A stretch of 64,000 bases of DNA, taken from assembly GCA_026419785.1 (NCBI GenBank), contig JAODTK010005298.1:1-64000 (forward strand), in the 5' to 3' direction. The translations under genes and the position numbers were made by a program. Position 1 is the first letter of the stretch. Each line of letters begins with the position of its first letter. This document shows, in pieces, positions 36,559 through 49,804 of this stretch. The notes below the pieces were generated by a model. It was not told where the DNA came from. It searched no databases and saw only the letters and a program-made list of their open reading frames with translations. Source of the stretch: Sclerodactyla briareus (taxonomy: Eukaryota; Echinodermata; Holothuroidea; Dendrochirotida; Sclerodactylidae).

Positions 36559-38090
36559 TATCCTCTGTAGGTATTGGTGTATATAGCATGTGATGTGATG
36601 TGTAAAAAAAGTGCGCGCGCCACGCGGGCAGTGATGCGTGTGCATGTGTGTGGTTGTGTATTATATGTATGGCGCTTACCTTGTGAGCACATTACAGAAC
36701 GCCAAAACTCCCATTAAGTTCGAATTCACGTAGGTTACAGCCATAGAGGGGAGCCTATGGCTTGTATCGTTGGGTCAGGAGGAAGGAAAAGAGAGTGAAA
36801 AACTAGACGCTAATTGGTATATGGTTGGTTCAGGAAGAGCATTTTTCTCGTGGGGGGTCAATGTCATTCTAAGTAACAGAGGTGAAATCCTGAAATATTG
36901 TGAACCACGATTTAAACTGTACAATGAAACGATATGTAGATAAACCCATACTTGGCAAAATGCGTTGACAAATGTTATATCTTTGAATTGTTTCGCGGTG
37001 AGTCCAAGGTAATCCAAGATCGCAGAGGTCTATTCTGGAAAAACAGTTGTAAACACGCGAACGTACAATCAAACGTCTGCACATTAAGAGCATTAGCGGC
37101 ATCATGTAGGTTAATTGATGTTGATATTACCTGTTGTTATTTTCGTAATCACGCCGGAGCTAGTGTGGGTATTAGAATATGATAAACGTGGCAGCCTTTC
37201 TATGCAAAAAGTAGAGGACCAATAGGTAGGTTGGCAATATGGGAGGGATGATTTCGCTTGTGTCAGGGTCATGTCAAAGATCACCTGAGATGAGAACTGA
37301 AAGTAAATATTTCCCCTAGTACTCAGGCAAGGAGCACTGCGCGGGTTGCGTTCTTATTCCACAAAGAGAGAGTCCCTACCTACATCAAACAGCTCTGGGT
37401 TTACCCCCGTAATGTTTGAATCCAGGGTTCGGTCCAATGGTCATTGAAACATGCCTGATGAATACTACACGCCCAAATCTTAGAGATTCTAAGCATGTGC
37501 CTGTTGGTTTATTCCAGATTACTTTGATTGAATTTTATAAATGTATATGACGTCGCGTGAGAGGGCGCCCATAGACCATTCACAGTCGATGTTCCAAGTT
37601 GCGCCTCGATAACAGAAATAGGAGACAGACAGAAATAGGCAGATAGGCATTCCACATAGGAGATAATTGGGATTTAAAGGACAACTGCATGATGATTTGA
37701 TACGATAGAGGTTATATCAGCGGAATGGATTGGAGAACATCTTCAAAAACTGCATCAATAGGTGAGACTCCCATTTCAATACAATGTACCATATGTCAGT
37801 ATACGATGAAATCAAGAAGAATCCCTATTGCGCAATTAGGCATGAGTCACAGTCTAATACCACCTGATTTAGTTATTGTGTTAACTATCCAAGCAATCCT
37901 CTCTCAGAAAATAGACCGATGAAATCATTTCTTTCATTGATTCATTTGTTTTAATTTTTCAATCTGCACAATACACATGCACAAACTCCAATTAATTAAG
38001 GTATCTAACTCTGTAACGGACGGGTTGTTTGGACTGATGCAGTGGTCTTTCTATAAGCTACTAGGTACTTAGTTTCTCTATCCAATTTAT
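36559..38090. other. Unannotated stretch
   Basis: A GTGCGCGCGCC / TGTGTG patch lies at 36608-36660. No gene is recognised. Confidence 0.4.
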
Positions 38091-38092
38091 GT

Positions 38093-38166
38093 CTAGCCAA
38101 CGTGCATTGGTCTGGTAATGAGTCTTGGAACCAAGAGGTTGTGGGTTGGTTCGGATACCGGAGGAG
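38093..38166 (+). repeat. tRNA-like sequence, probable SINE head
   Basis: TTGGTCTGGTAATGAG resembles a tRNA D-arm/A-box, CTTGGAACCAAGAG forms an anticodon-type hairpin, and GGGTTGGTTCGGATACC is a B-box with extra bases. The order and about 70-base span are those of a tRNA. The damaged D- and T-arms make a functional tRNA unlikely. It is read as a tRNA-derived SINE head or a pseudo-tRNA. Confidence 0.45.
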
Positions 38167-39489
38167 GCGTGTTGTTCTTCTGAGCCCGCGTTCGGACTTA
38201 CAAGCAGGTGGGCTAGGCCGAGATGGCGGGATCAAGTGCCCCCGCAGACGGCTCGTATGACCCCCAAACGTTTCCTTTTCCGATATTAACGCTGCAATTG
38301 TCAGTATTATTATCTAGTGAACAAACTCATATATAAATATTTCAGCTAGCGTTACAGGGATCGGAAAGTAAATGCTCGTATCGACTGCAGCTTGTAATAA
38401 GGATCACCCAACGGACGTGTTCCAGGGAAAGTTCATTGAGAACCAAGTGGTACCTTATGGGCGCACCTCAGTTGGAACTCGATCATGGGGGGTTTGCGAT
38501 TACATAGTGCCAACGAATAGGAAGTATCAAAACCAGAGTCATATTAAATTACCATTTACGTCGAACCTGTCGATACGGATAGCGACTGCTGATTCGTATT
38601 ATGAAAGTTTCATATTTGTTCTATAGAGGGAGAGGCTACATGGCCGTCAATGTTATCAAAACAACTGATAGCAGTTTATGTTGAGCACCCGCCGCGCGAG
38701 ATTTCCCCACCAAAAAAGAGCATTCGATTCTCACCACGCGGAGAGGTTGGGTTGTCCTGTATTTTACAAACCGGTGTGATATTTTGGTTAATAATGACGC
38801 TTTTCCGTAAAATATGAAAAGAGGACTCGGCGAAGTTCCCTCAAAGGACGATTTGCATGGACATTTATATGGATGATCGTTTTTATGGCTTATGGTCGAC
38901 AAGAAGTCAGGGGTCAGCAGATGTTTCCAACTCTAATAAAACTTTTTTTTAAACGGTGTTGATCTTGGATACTCTTGAGGCAAACCGAATCGTATGGAAG
39001 TATGGATGATCTTGTTTTTTCTTCAAATAAAGTGAAATAATTAGGATTATATGCTACTTGGTAATGCACCCAACCGCGATTAGAAGAAATATCCAGACGC
39101 AGGGAAAGTAGCAATCATAATGACGTAAGTCTCTGAAGCAAACAAAATCTTTGTTAGTTCTCTGAATCACTACGCGTTTTTACAGGTTTACATGAAAGTT
39201 CTGAACTGTTAACCGTGTATATATGACAAATTTATCGTCCAAAGGTCTGCGTGGAAGTGTCAACTCGGTTTTGGGGATTGCAGCGGCAACATATGAAAAA
39301 GGCGTATATCTGTATCGTATATCGTATATTCAAAATCGCAAACTTCCAAAGTAAACGGGAGTCGTGTGTGTCGTTTACCTACATAACATTGAGATTCTGG
39401 GTCAGTCGTAAGGAACTCCCAGATGTGCTATGTACAGTTGATACAGTATAGGTGGGTGTTCAGTAGCTGTTCATTAGTTCCATTCAGAC
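38167..39489. other. Unannotated stretch
   Basis: Possible SINE body just after the tRNA-like head. Beyond that nothing is recognised. Confidence 0.35.
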
Positions 39490-39905
39490 TTATTCATATG
39501 TCCTCCTTTCCAACCACAATTACCCTACCGGTACGTAGTAATCTATTTGAATGGCGTATGGAAACTCACAAGCGATTTTTGCTTTTTTTAAACATAGTAT
39601 TAAATAAAAATTCGTAATTTCGCCGGATCGATCGAATTGGCAATAAAAATACTTTGCGATCTTTAGGGGAGACCAAGTTCGTAACTGTGGAATAGGTCCC
39701 TGTGACGTTTCGAAGATATTCGTTACGGCCGGGCTTTCGTTAAATTCGCGAACTGCCCATCACCACTTTCCTCCCAAATAGAAAATGATGGGTGGAGTGC
39801 TGTAATTTTGACTGAAGTTCCTTTCTTGTCTGATGAGGTATCGAATGATGGCATTCATTTCAAGGTCATTGATGATTATATTTTCACAAGGCTTAATGGA
39901 GCTTT
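39490..39905 (+). repeat. Dispersed repeat family 1, copy 2
   Basis: This copy carries the GGAATAGGTCCC, GTTACGGCCGG and GAGTGCTGTAATTTTGACTGAA blocks. The frame reads IENDGWSAVILTE, then DEVSNDGIHF, then RLNGALKS. Relative to copy 1 there is a 3-base length change between LTE and DEV and several third-position changes inside DEVSNDGIHF, so the frame is kept. Confidence 0.75.
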
Positions 39906-42480
39906 AAAGAGTAGTGGGGAAGTGTTGTTTACGAAAGAGGTTTAGGTAATGAACACTGGGTTCAGTGGTGTGTTAGTATCCAGAAAGCAGGGCGGATTAC
40001 GAGAAATGAGGTTGGCGTGTCATTTCAGACAGGAAAACAAATACCCAATATACCACATACTACTACCGGGGTACCCACAATGCATTACAGCCGTTAAATC
40101 TCATTCTATGAAAAAAGAAGGCTACGTTCAAGGATTTCAGTTCCGTGAAAAGTGGAGAAGCACTTCCCTCACTCTCACTAGCAGAAATGAACGACGACAT
40201 TTGCACAGATTATACGGCTATCCAGTTAAAGTAAACGCAGGTTGCCTTCAGTTAAACCGCGGACCCTTTTCGATGCAAGGCAGAGTCATTGTTACCCCAC
40301 TACATGCAAGGACGCGGCAAGTTATCCGCTTTCTCGGGGATTAACTACCTCGGTATTATCTGTTTTATGGGTCAAGATATCACGATGTTAATATACCGTG
40401 ATAAATCGAACCATTATAGGTAATCGCAGGATTGACCAGAAATTCCCATAATTTGCACACGTTCAACGTCAAGAGCAAATTTGAAGCAGGAGAATAATAG
40501 CCAGCTACAATAGCCTATAGCGGGATCGAGCAATACCTGAATACCAGCCATAGACAGGATAGATGGACGACGAATCAAGCTTCGGCACAAGACCCAGCAG
40601 AGAGAGCAACGAAGACCCCACCCGCGCGCCCCCTCCAACTGCTCTTTTCTTTCAGTTTCAGACATGGAGTGTCGTATTTCTCGTGTTTGTTTTATGGAGG
40701 CGGAGAGGTTTAGATTGCTTATCTTAACTATGGAGCTGCATTGAGGCACTTTTTTAACATTGGAGCTAGACGTACATGCAGGAATGTGAAGAGAGACATG
40801 GTAAACCAAATCTTGGCTACAGCGCTTTGAGATATTCGTTGTAAAGCGCTACCGTATATATAAGTAATAAGTAAGAGGAAATATTCGTCACGTGGTAGTA
40901 TGGGGTATTTCACTATCGGTTTCACATATATTTGTAAAGGAACAATGAAAGCGGTAATTGTGTTCTCAGTTGCGTCGGAATGAAAAAATGTATTTAGAAA
41001 TGCGCGCAAATCCAGGGTGTAATCAACGTCATGTAGAAAATAGGAAAATCAGGCGTCTTTTAGTTCGGCCAAACAAAAAAATTCTGCCCTACCTTGCCTT
41101 GTGTCCTGCTCGAGAAAGACATTTGGAATGCTCATGACTGACTGTATATAGAATCTTTTCGTATACACTCACTCCAAAATTCCGAATGAGGTACTTACCT
41201 AAAATTGCGGAAATGTTTTCATTTTTCCTGGATAGGGTGACACGCGGTGTCTTGAAACTAAGGCCTATAAACCTAAAAAAAGGGACCCCTCCGACTTCAA
41301 AAGACCCTACCACGATTGAACTGTACACGAATCTTTCAGCTGTCTCCAATCTGGTTCCGGGAGAAATAAACAGGATTCAATTTTGTTGAGCGTAGGCGGT
41401 AATTTGACGCGTCCGAATCTAGTACAGAATATAGACAGAAAGAAGGTCCCAAACATCCATCCAAAACTGTTGGAACCAGTTGACTTTGTGCATGACGTAT
41501 ATTCAGGTATTACGTAATCAAATCTTGGCGGATTACTACTCGAAAATACACAGCGTAGATTTGATGCACCTTAGGTTAGGACAATGACCAATGAACTGAT
41601 GAGCAGGAATTTGTAACAACGACATTACACGGCCTCTTTCGAACATCAAGCCATTCCTATCGCTGTCTTTTTTCCCACCGTTCAAAAGGTCAATGTATAT
41701 ACTGAACATGACGATTTAACTTATTCCTTATACTGGTAGTCTAGTGTCTCTTCTTACCGCGAACAGGGACTGAATTAGTGGGTGGTGATATCCTCCCCCC
41801 CCCCCCCCCCTCGTCTTCTGAGCACCCATCAAGGTCAGATTACAGCAGGACAGGCATAATACGACCAGCTTTAGTGCAGGCGGATACATGGGGGATCGAT
41901 GCGAACGGACCTTTTATGTGGCACTGCTGGCAGTTAAACTTCCACCCCCTCCTTACGGCGTTGCCCCAAGATGGGTAGTAAAACATTACAGATATCAGTG
42001 GTCTGTACCTTATATACGCGGGTGTTGTTACCCCCACATCTGCAAATGGCGGAATCGGTCCGCCCCAACACTGCCAGAGAAGGGGCCACCACATATCTGC
42101 GGGTCCTCATTGACTTTACACCATACTGACTATCGTTCCACCAGCGTGCTGAACACCCAAGAACATACTTCCAGGTGATGAGCCCCCGGCTCATTTAAAA
42201 GCTGACATTCATACCTGTCATGGCCCTTTCAATGTACCATACCTTCAACGTTTAGATTTCTCACCAGTGTTGCCTGTGTCTTTTTAGGTTATTCCGATCG
42301 GGGCTGCCAGTCTGAAAAGCAGATTTTCCAGCATCCAAGTGGCAATTCAGAATGGTCAGAATTCAGTGTCGCCCCAAATAGCCAACTGACATATGTGTAT
42401 CCTCCTCTGATATGGCCTGTCCACTGCAGCCAACACTGGACCCAGCAGGGTTCGGGAAATTGCTTTAAAGTGCGCCCCCA
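39906..42480. other. Unannotated stretch
   Basis: A 131-codon frame (39949-40344) has no motif. A poly(C) run lies at 41793. Relatively GC-rich sequence at 41780-42180 has no recognisable family. Confidence 0.4.
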
Positions 42481-42497
42481 GTGTAATTTGGGGACTT

Positions 42498-42530
42498 TTT
42501 TTTTTTTTTTTTTTTTTTTTGGGGGGGGAG
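42498..42530. repeat. poly(T)-poly(G) run
   Basis: About 24 T followed by 8 G. This could be the tail of a minus-strand retroposed sequence ending to the left, but no partner body is recognised. Confidence 0.7.
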
Positions 42531-42659
42531 GGTTTACCCACAGGCATGTGCTGAGGCACACCAGTCTATATGTGGTAGCTGAAAGAACTGGGTGAAAAGA
42601 TACATCCGTAGCAATATTGTTTATCATTATCTAAGGATGAGGAGCCTAAGAAACAACCC

Positions 42660-42895
42660 AAATACCAGTTGGCCGAGTGGTTGTACAGCGATGATGGACA
42701 TCAGCTTTCGGTCACACCCGGGAGATTGCAGCCCTAATTCCGGTCCGGGTCATGTCATATACCGAAGACTGTGGAGCTGAAAGTGGCTACCTGGTACGTT
42801 CTCTCTGCACACACGGGCAGTTTGAAGACTGACCGATAAGAAGGCCCTAGTGCCATGTTACCTTAGTCTTGGGTTGAGAACGAAGCTAGGCACTC
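42660..42895 (+). mobile_element. tRNA-derived SINE
   Basis: The head TTGGCCGAGTGGTTGTACAG is a clear Ser/Leu-type tRNA A-box and D-arm. A degenerate B-box follows (GGGAGATTGCAGCCC), then GGTCATGTCATACC and a body. The GGTCATACC block recurs in the SINE at 49.5-50.9 kb. No clear tail or target duplication was identified. SINEs are copied by LINE enzymes, and this one is an old, diverged copy. Confidence 0.65.
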
Positions 42896-42941
42896 TTTAA
42901 CTTTGTTGAAACAAACCAACCAGTGTGCGCTTCCGGTATTC

Positions 42942-42944
<3 letters not shown>

Positions 42945-42989
<45 letters not shown>

Positions 42990-43022
42990 TTATATATATT
43001 CTATTAAATATATATATCTATT
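42945..43022. repeat. TA microsatellite
   Basis: (TA)n with a few interruptions, next to the SINE. Confidence 0.95.
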
Positions 43023-44924
43023 AGTGGTGAATGACAATAGCCTTTCGTCTTGGGGAACTGTTCAATCTTGACGTCATGTATCTTTTACAATCTAAAGAAG
43101 CCAATCACACCACGGTCCATTGCTTCAGTAAGTTGTTTACGGTCCCGTTGGTTGTTATTGTCCTTCTAGAGGAACCTATCAAAACTAACATAGTGATTAT
43201 TTATATTTCTCCTCCAATATTTGTGTAAATATCTGGAGAAAATTAATACTATTGACAGATGGGAACGAAATTTTCATTTCTGTCGGAGAAGTCTGCAGTT
43301 ATTATTGCTTTTTTGAATATTTTATTCGACACGATCTGCAACATGAATAGTACGCATGTAAGAAATATCCCTCTATGATTTGTGAGAGACTATCGAAATG
43401 TGAAGTTTTTCACACCCTGTTTTAATGTGTTGCACGTAAGTTTTAGCAGTGGGAACGGCAAGAGAAATCATTTTCGCCGCTATTACTAGCCACTTTTCTC
43501 GTTGTTGATTAATTTCGGAACAAGTAGGCCTAAAATATTGAATTGACTGTTCATGAGGCTGTTAGAACCGTAGATGTATCAAGAGCGCAAAATTTAGTCA
43601 CGTCACGGCGTCTTGAACACGACTAGTGTTACCTAGTGCCTAACCCACACATTGAGATACCGCCAGGCGACATTACCGTGTTCCATCAGAAACGCGCTAC
43701 AGTTAGAGTAGCTTTTCCCTGATCTCGTGTACCCAGTGGAGAAGGATTCGCGACGGATGATCTGTGCACACCCATGCAGTCTGTGTACTCTTGTCCGGCC
43801 GGCGATCTCTGTTCTCTCCCAAGTACCCCATGAAAAACGAAAGCCAAAGTGTGATTGATTGTGAATTCCTTGACTAATTTCGATTTCCCAACACGAAAAC
43901 AAATAGGCATTGACTAACACATTGTAATCATCATATGACTTTCTCATAACATTTCCATATTCCCCCCCCCCCCCCAAAAAAAAAACCCACTTAACAAAAC
44001 AATAGGTTCCCCTGGACTGCCCAATGAGTTAAGCTAACTCCAATAGACGACTTGTTTCAACTTGGCACTCTGGACTTTTCAGTGTTTACATTGTTTCAGA
44101 CTTGGGCCTCCGATGACCTCGACGGCCCCCGAGGCCTGCCTCCCCGGAACAGCGTAGAGTCATGTACTCATCATAAGGACCCACGATACAAGTATGAGCT
44201 TCATCAACTCATACAGATCTGATTGAATTATCGGTTTACAACATAGGCGGCCACACCCATACACAACACACACACACAAATACACAATACTGACATGCTG
44301 CACAGATTCGTCAGTGATCCAAAACTATATTACTTGCTGTTGCTCAGTTGCTGTGATATCGAAGTGAAAATAGTTGCTAAATTTGTTGATTCGAACACCC
44401 ATTATTTACGTCCACGGTTGCGACCCGGACAGCCCCCGTGGTGTTATTCTAGACAAACATGGCTGACTCAGACGTTCGGTTCCGTCTTCCCTGAATTTGC
44501 GATAGACCCACTTGATATATTACGTATTGCTAGCTGCATATTGATTTGTTCGCATGCACTGCACTTATTCGCGTAGGATCTTTCAAACCAAAGCAGATGT
44601 ATAAAACTTGAGGGGACTGCAATGGATGTGGAATGAGTCACGACTGCGCTGATTTTATTTCCAAATTATATCCAGTACTCTCATACATTTTTTTATGGGC
44701 GATCTTTCTCACTAAACCACCACCAACCCCGGCTTCATCGTGCATCAAACCTTTATTCACATTTTAATAGAAAATATACGTCGCTGGAGTCGAATGGAAA
44801 TACATACCTTGAGGGGAGACTCGCGTGGCTATGATTCAGTCGCAAATAAAAAGTTATATCGCCATCTATACTGTTAAAGGGTTAACTATAGCATAGCAAT
44901 TAATCTTCCCTTCAGCCTTCCATT
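43023..44924. other. Unannotated stretch
   Basis: A single TGACGTCA occurs at about 43068 and C- and A-runs at about 43964. No gene is recognised. Confidence 0.4.
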
Positions 44925-45195
44925 TCATATCTCCTCTCCAGCCAAGAGGCTACCCATACTGTTGTAATATATTGTATCGACTGATATAAAACTACATTGA
45001 AAAAGCGAGTTGAAACGATAATATTCATTTTAGTACACATTCAGAATGTCGTGGAATAGGTCCCCGGGGCGAAAACGACTATATTTGTAACGACCGGCCC
45101 GGTTTTTTTTTGGAACATTGCGAACTGATCAACATTTTCTCTAAAATAGAAATGATGTGAGTGCTCTAATTTTAACTGAATTCAATTTTTCAGTA
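44925..45195 (+). repeat. Dispersed repeat family 1, copy 3
   Basis: Holds GGAATAGGTCCC, GTAACGACCGG and GAGTGCTCTAATTTTAACTGAA in the order of the other two copies. The frame still reads SALILTE but the DEVSNDG part is lost. The copy breaks directly into repeat family 2. Confidence 0.75.
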
Positions 45196-45375
45196 TGGGG
45201 AGGGGGGGGGGGGGGGTTCTGTGAAGTTGTTTGTGTTGGCAGGTTTGTTAATTTTTTGGGCAGGTAGTTTTCGGGTAGATCAGTTTAAAACACTGTACGT
45301 TCAACGTCGAACTGCCATAATGTTCCCTCATGACCTTTGACGACCTTTGACCTGACGTGACCTTTGGCTTATTGG
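45192..45375 (+). repeat. Dispersed repeat family 2, copy 1
   Basis: A G-run, TGTTGGCAGG, ACACTGTA, CGTTCAACGTCGAACTGC and TCATGACCTTTGACG occur here. The same order recurs at 53015-53180. Confidence 0.7.
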
Positions 45376-45531
45376 CCGATCAGCTTAGATTTTCTAATAA
45401 ACTGAGCTTTTTTCGGTCGAAAACCCAAAGTTTCCAAAGTTGAGTTATCTGTTATCATGACACTCACAAGTTTAACGATACCACGACCGTGTAGGTTCAA
45501 CGACCTAACGGCGCCGATGCACCCCCCCCCC

Positions 45532-45552
45532 CCCATTCCTCTCTCTCTCTCA
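45532..45552. repeat. poly(C) and CT run
   Basis: C run followed by CTCTCTCTCT. Confidence 0.8.
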
Positions 45553-45887
45553 TTCTCCGAAGACCAGTTACAATTAACGCCAACTTGCCATTCGACAATA
45601 TATGAATAAACATTCAACATCTGGAGGGACTCTATCAATTCATAACAGTTTGTCTTGTTAGATGTGCCATTTTCGTATACAGACAAAGCCAACTCCTCGT
45701 TCGTAGGTATGTACAGCCAGACTTAAGAGAACTCTTGAACCCTCACCTACGGGTGGCTATCATGACGGCCTAGTTGGAGAGAAAACGTGTGTTTATGACT
45801 ATTTCGGCTGTGGTGAAATTACTCCAACTGATATTTGTGAGAAAACATCGAAAGTCTGACAGGCACGTAAACTCGCCTCCAACACTA

Positions 45888-45956
45888 ACACAACACACAC
45901 ACACACACCCACACTCGCGCGCGCGCGCGTGCGCGCACACGTACGCGCACATACGA
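45888..45956. repeat. CA then CG alternating tract
   Basis: (CA)n passes directly into (CG)n and then GCGCACACG. Alternating purine-pyrimidine DNA of this kind can adopt Z-form. Confidence 0.9.
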
Positions 45957-46254
45957 AGAGTGCACCTCATTGCTGGCCCATGTCTCGCCATTGGGTACCC
46001 CTCGTATACGAGCGCATTGATAACTAATCGTGCCGGAACATGGGGACGGGGTTCGAGTCAAGGGGGTAATATCTACTAAATTGAGTTGTCGGACACGGGG
46101 CGAGGTGTCAAAAACAGTGCCAGCGACCGTCATTGGCTTTGGTCTACATATACAGGATCCTTCTTATAAAAAAAAAAAAAATCGAAATAGAAAAAGGTTT
46201 CATAGCGGTTCATGTGCCAACGAAAGACCATACATTCACTGTTGCAAACCCGCT

Positions 46255-46375
46255 GCGAACGAGAGAAAATCGTGTCACAACCCTTAGACCGGAAGGTCCA
46301 CGAGACCGAAAGTTCGCGAGAACCGAAGAAAAAGGGTCCCCGAGACCCAAGGTTCGCGAGACCGAATTGAAGGCC
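46255..46375. repeat. Short tandem units with TTCGCGAGACC
   Basis: Three or four imperfect units of about 24 bases with GGTTCGCGAGACCGAA-like sequence. Confidence 0.6.
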
Positions 46376-46381
46376 TCCGCT

Positions 46382-46862
46382 GACAATTTGAAGCACTCGT
46401 AGAACAGTCCAGAGGCCTCCATTATATCTTTATATTTCCTAACTGCTTTGAAATTCCACCTCCTCTGTGTCGCACCTCCGACTATTTTGAGAGCGTCTCC
46501 CCTCCACCCCCCCCCCCACCCCATACGTCTATCAGTAACCCCGCCCTTACTTCGTCTTGTTGCCTGGCTTAATTCAGTCGTTGTTTATTTCATCAGCAAT
46601 AAAAATAACGGATTCCTTCGATGACAATTTGAAGCACTCATAAAAATTCAGGCCCTTTTTATTTCTTAACTGCCGAAATTCCACCTCCTCAATAGTGAGT
46701 CGACTCATACTATTTCGGGGACGGTCTCCCCCCCCCCCCCCACCCCCACTCCACCCACCCCCACTCCACTCGTACTTCTATTTGTAGCCCCGACCCTACT
46801 GTCTTGTTGCCTGCTAATTCAGTCGTATGTTGATTTCATCTCCGCAATAAAAATTAAAACAA
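46382..46862. repeat. Tandem duplication, two units of about 241 bp
   Basis: Both units start with GACAATTTGAAGCACTC (46382 and 46623) and share GAAATTCCACCTCCTC, a C-run, GTCTTGTTGCC, AATTCAGTCGT and GCAATAAAAAT. The second has an expanded CCCCCACTCC segment. Not coding. Confidence 0.88.
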
Positions 46863-47668
46863 AAAATAAAAAGGAATCTCTCGTTTAGGCCGGTGTTAGC
46901 TCCGGGGTCACGCTTATTCCTAAGTCATGGTAGAGTGATCCAAAACAAACGTCTTCTCGTAGGCTTCACGATGCCGACTCTATTATCGTGACCCACGCTC
47001 CGACTCGGCGGGGTGCCCCTCGATATCGTGGGAAAAAGTTATTTGTGATTCCTCCAGTAGTTCCTACCTGCCGGATCGTAGACGCCCTCTCGGCCTAAAA
47101 GACTACGAGACACTTCTGACTGTTCGCCGACCAACGCAAACATAAGAACGGGGGGGGGGGGACCGAACCGAGCCGTGAAAAATACCGATGAGATGAAAAG
47201 CCAATTGCTTACGAAATCCGAGACGCCAGCATATCGGTTTCCACAGGTGAAAAAATCTCAGGGCCAAGCCCCGCGGAGGTAATCAGCTCTCGGAAAGCGA
47301 AAGGAAAGATTATGATAGCCGTACTTATTAGTCGTGTTGACGTTTCTGAATTACGAACATTCTTTAGGTTGACATGGTAAAACTAAGTCTCTCACCGACA
47401 ATCGTGAAAATAGTCGAAATGCCTACCGCCCTTATAGATAGATCTCCGTATTTTGCAAATATATTCATGTACCGAGGAAGGTGTATAAAATCACTGCTTC
47501 ATCTTGAATAATAATTAAGGATTACTAACAAGGCTGATAATATTGCTAGTATCGATTATTTTGTGTGTCTCGACATATATTTCAAGGAGCAATTCTCTTT
47601 TTTAATTACGTGCGCTTCAATGAACTACACTGATGAGCTCTGAAAAAGCAAAGCAGGACTGTCTGCAA
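46863..47668. other. Unannotated stretch
   Basis: A G-run lies at 47151. No gene or element is recognised. Confidence 0.4.
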
Positions 47669-47671
47669 GTT

Positions 47672-47673
47672 GA

Positions 47674-47747
<74 letters not shown>

Positions 47748-47748
47748 C
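47672..47748. repeat. TTA then GTA trinucleotide repeat
   Basis: About 13 ATT/TTA units switch to about 12 AGT/GTA units. The homopolymer-like proteins seen in all frames come from this repeat. Confidence 0.95.
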
Positions 47749-49536
47749 GGTTATTCACCCTTCCTCTTATTATGACTAGAACTGTGTATGCATCGCCTAC
47801 CGAATTAGTAGATGAAACATTCCCAATCCGATACATGGTCAAATTAGAGAAAATGAATATTTATTAGGAAAAGTTCGAACAACACTGCATATGTACGGTT
47901 CTCCTTGTATCATTTCGTGTGAGCTGTGAATATGTGAATATACCGTTGTGCATATAATAGGGTCAAGTGTCAAGGCGTGTAGGCGGACAGATTAGAGGGC
48001 GTGCTATAAAATGCGGACAACACATAGAATCGGTGATTTACAATTGCTAGAAGGAGTCCCCCCACTGATCGTCCTTCGGGGGGGGGGGCGTAAGATGGCG
48101 GTCTTGGGAGCAAGTTGGGGGGGATTACAACAACACCCCTGCCCACGCATCGATATCTGAGCACTCGAGAAGAGAAGGTGGGTTATCGCCGGTGCTCATC
48201 CACAATCAATACGCCCAGGGTTCTTTCGTGACTCAAGATCGAATAGAACCAAACGGATTGTCTATTATTTGCTGGGGTTGCGACACGTATTGCCACGAAG
48301 ACGGGATGAGTTTGAACCTCCGAATAAAGAAAATGAAAATAAGAACATATTTGTACGTTTCGAAGCAATCTGCTGCCATCGCGAGTGTTCCTTCAAACTT
48401 CCAAAGGTAAACAGCACCGCTAATTAGTCCCCGGGTGTCGTTAGTGGTTGACGCTTCTTTAATTCAATAGAGCCAAATGCAATTGCGGTGCCAAACTGCC
48501 AATGCCATCCACTGTGGACGCCATATATAGGTACTTCCCCTCGATGTCACAGTCGTACAACCGTCCCAAAGTCGACTTCATGGCGCCATAGTAAGCCTAT
48601 ATTATATTTATCAGGGCCGGTGTCTGTTGCTGGTGTCAAATCCCGATAGATGAATGATCAACTATTTTAACAAACATGTCACTTTAGGCCTGCGTGAACC
48701 GCACATATTTTCGTGCTTCAGCCCTCCAGATGCGGCACACAAATTCGAATTGGGCGTTCAAGGCGCAAAAGACCAACGTTGATACTCTGTCATGATAGTA
48801 CCGTAACAACGCGGGAAACATTTCTATTGTCAGTTTTGGCTCCTAGTCCCGTTATTCTCGCGCATTCCTCCGAAATTCGGCAACGAAATCTTGTATAGCA
48901 ACTTTCTCAAAGCCAAATTGCCAACGGCTTTATGGATACAACGCCACGATAAATACGTATACATCACCTCTCTGAAATTGAAATAAATTGCGGTATTACA
49001 ATATTTTCCTGAATGGAAACATATATAAACGGATATAAAACTAAATTGCCCTGTTAAACTGACCGAACGACATTATAACTGACCATTTATTGGGCCGCCA
49101 TTTATCACCGTCCACTTAGCACACCGCGAGGCCTTGACACCTGTACTAAGCCCGATCTGGCAACGTCAGTTGTTTTGTTGAATGGGCAGTGAGGCCGCTT
49201 CTGCGTGATGAAAATGTCAACAGGAAAAAAAACACAATCACTTTTTTTCTTCAAAGTCGACATGACTGCGTGATAAATTCTGGTCCTGTATCTCCCGGTA
49301 TCAAGAATTGCGAGAAAAATTACAAAATGCAGACGACCACTTATTTAGTTCCAAGAATGACTGCGACGTCATCGCGGCAGTGGGTACTGGTTTTGTCTGC
49401 ATTGGAACCGATGAGGAGGATATTATTAAATTCATCATACAGATCATTGAAGCTCATGCCCGAGATTCCTTGAAATGTGGGTCCGGGCCTATAACATAAC
49501 CACCATCACTACTCTGACAATCCCGTTTTTTCTAGT
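47749..49536. other. Unannotated stretch
   Basis: No gene recognised. A G-run lies at 48079. Confidence 0.4.
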
Positions 49537-49804
49537 TTTTTTTTTTTTTTCATGGTATACTTGCCGAGCAGAGGATCGAACCTATTCAAGGCCCAGCAAG
49601 GGTGCAGACCTGGATACTGCACCTTAATTGTCAGCTGCGAGTCCCTCTCCAGGTAACACTGCATTGCCCTCTTTGGCGGCACCCTAATGTGGGGGTGGGG
49701 GTGATCACACCCAGACAGCAACTTGCAAATTGCCTACCCCTCTTTTGTCCCTGCTCAATCCCTTGTGCTGAGCGCCCAGCAAGGAGGCAACAGCCTACAG
49801 GTAT

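Noticed and set aside
47606..47867. Poly-Leu/Val and poly-Thr/Asn frames
   Set aside because: Translation of the TTA/GTA trinucleotide repeat.
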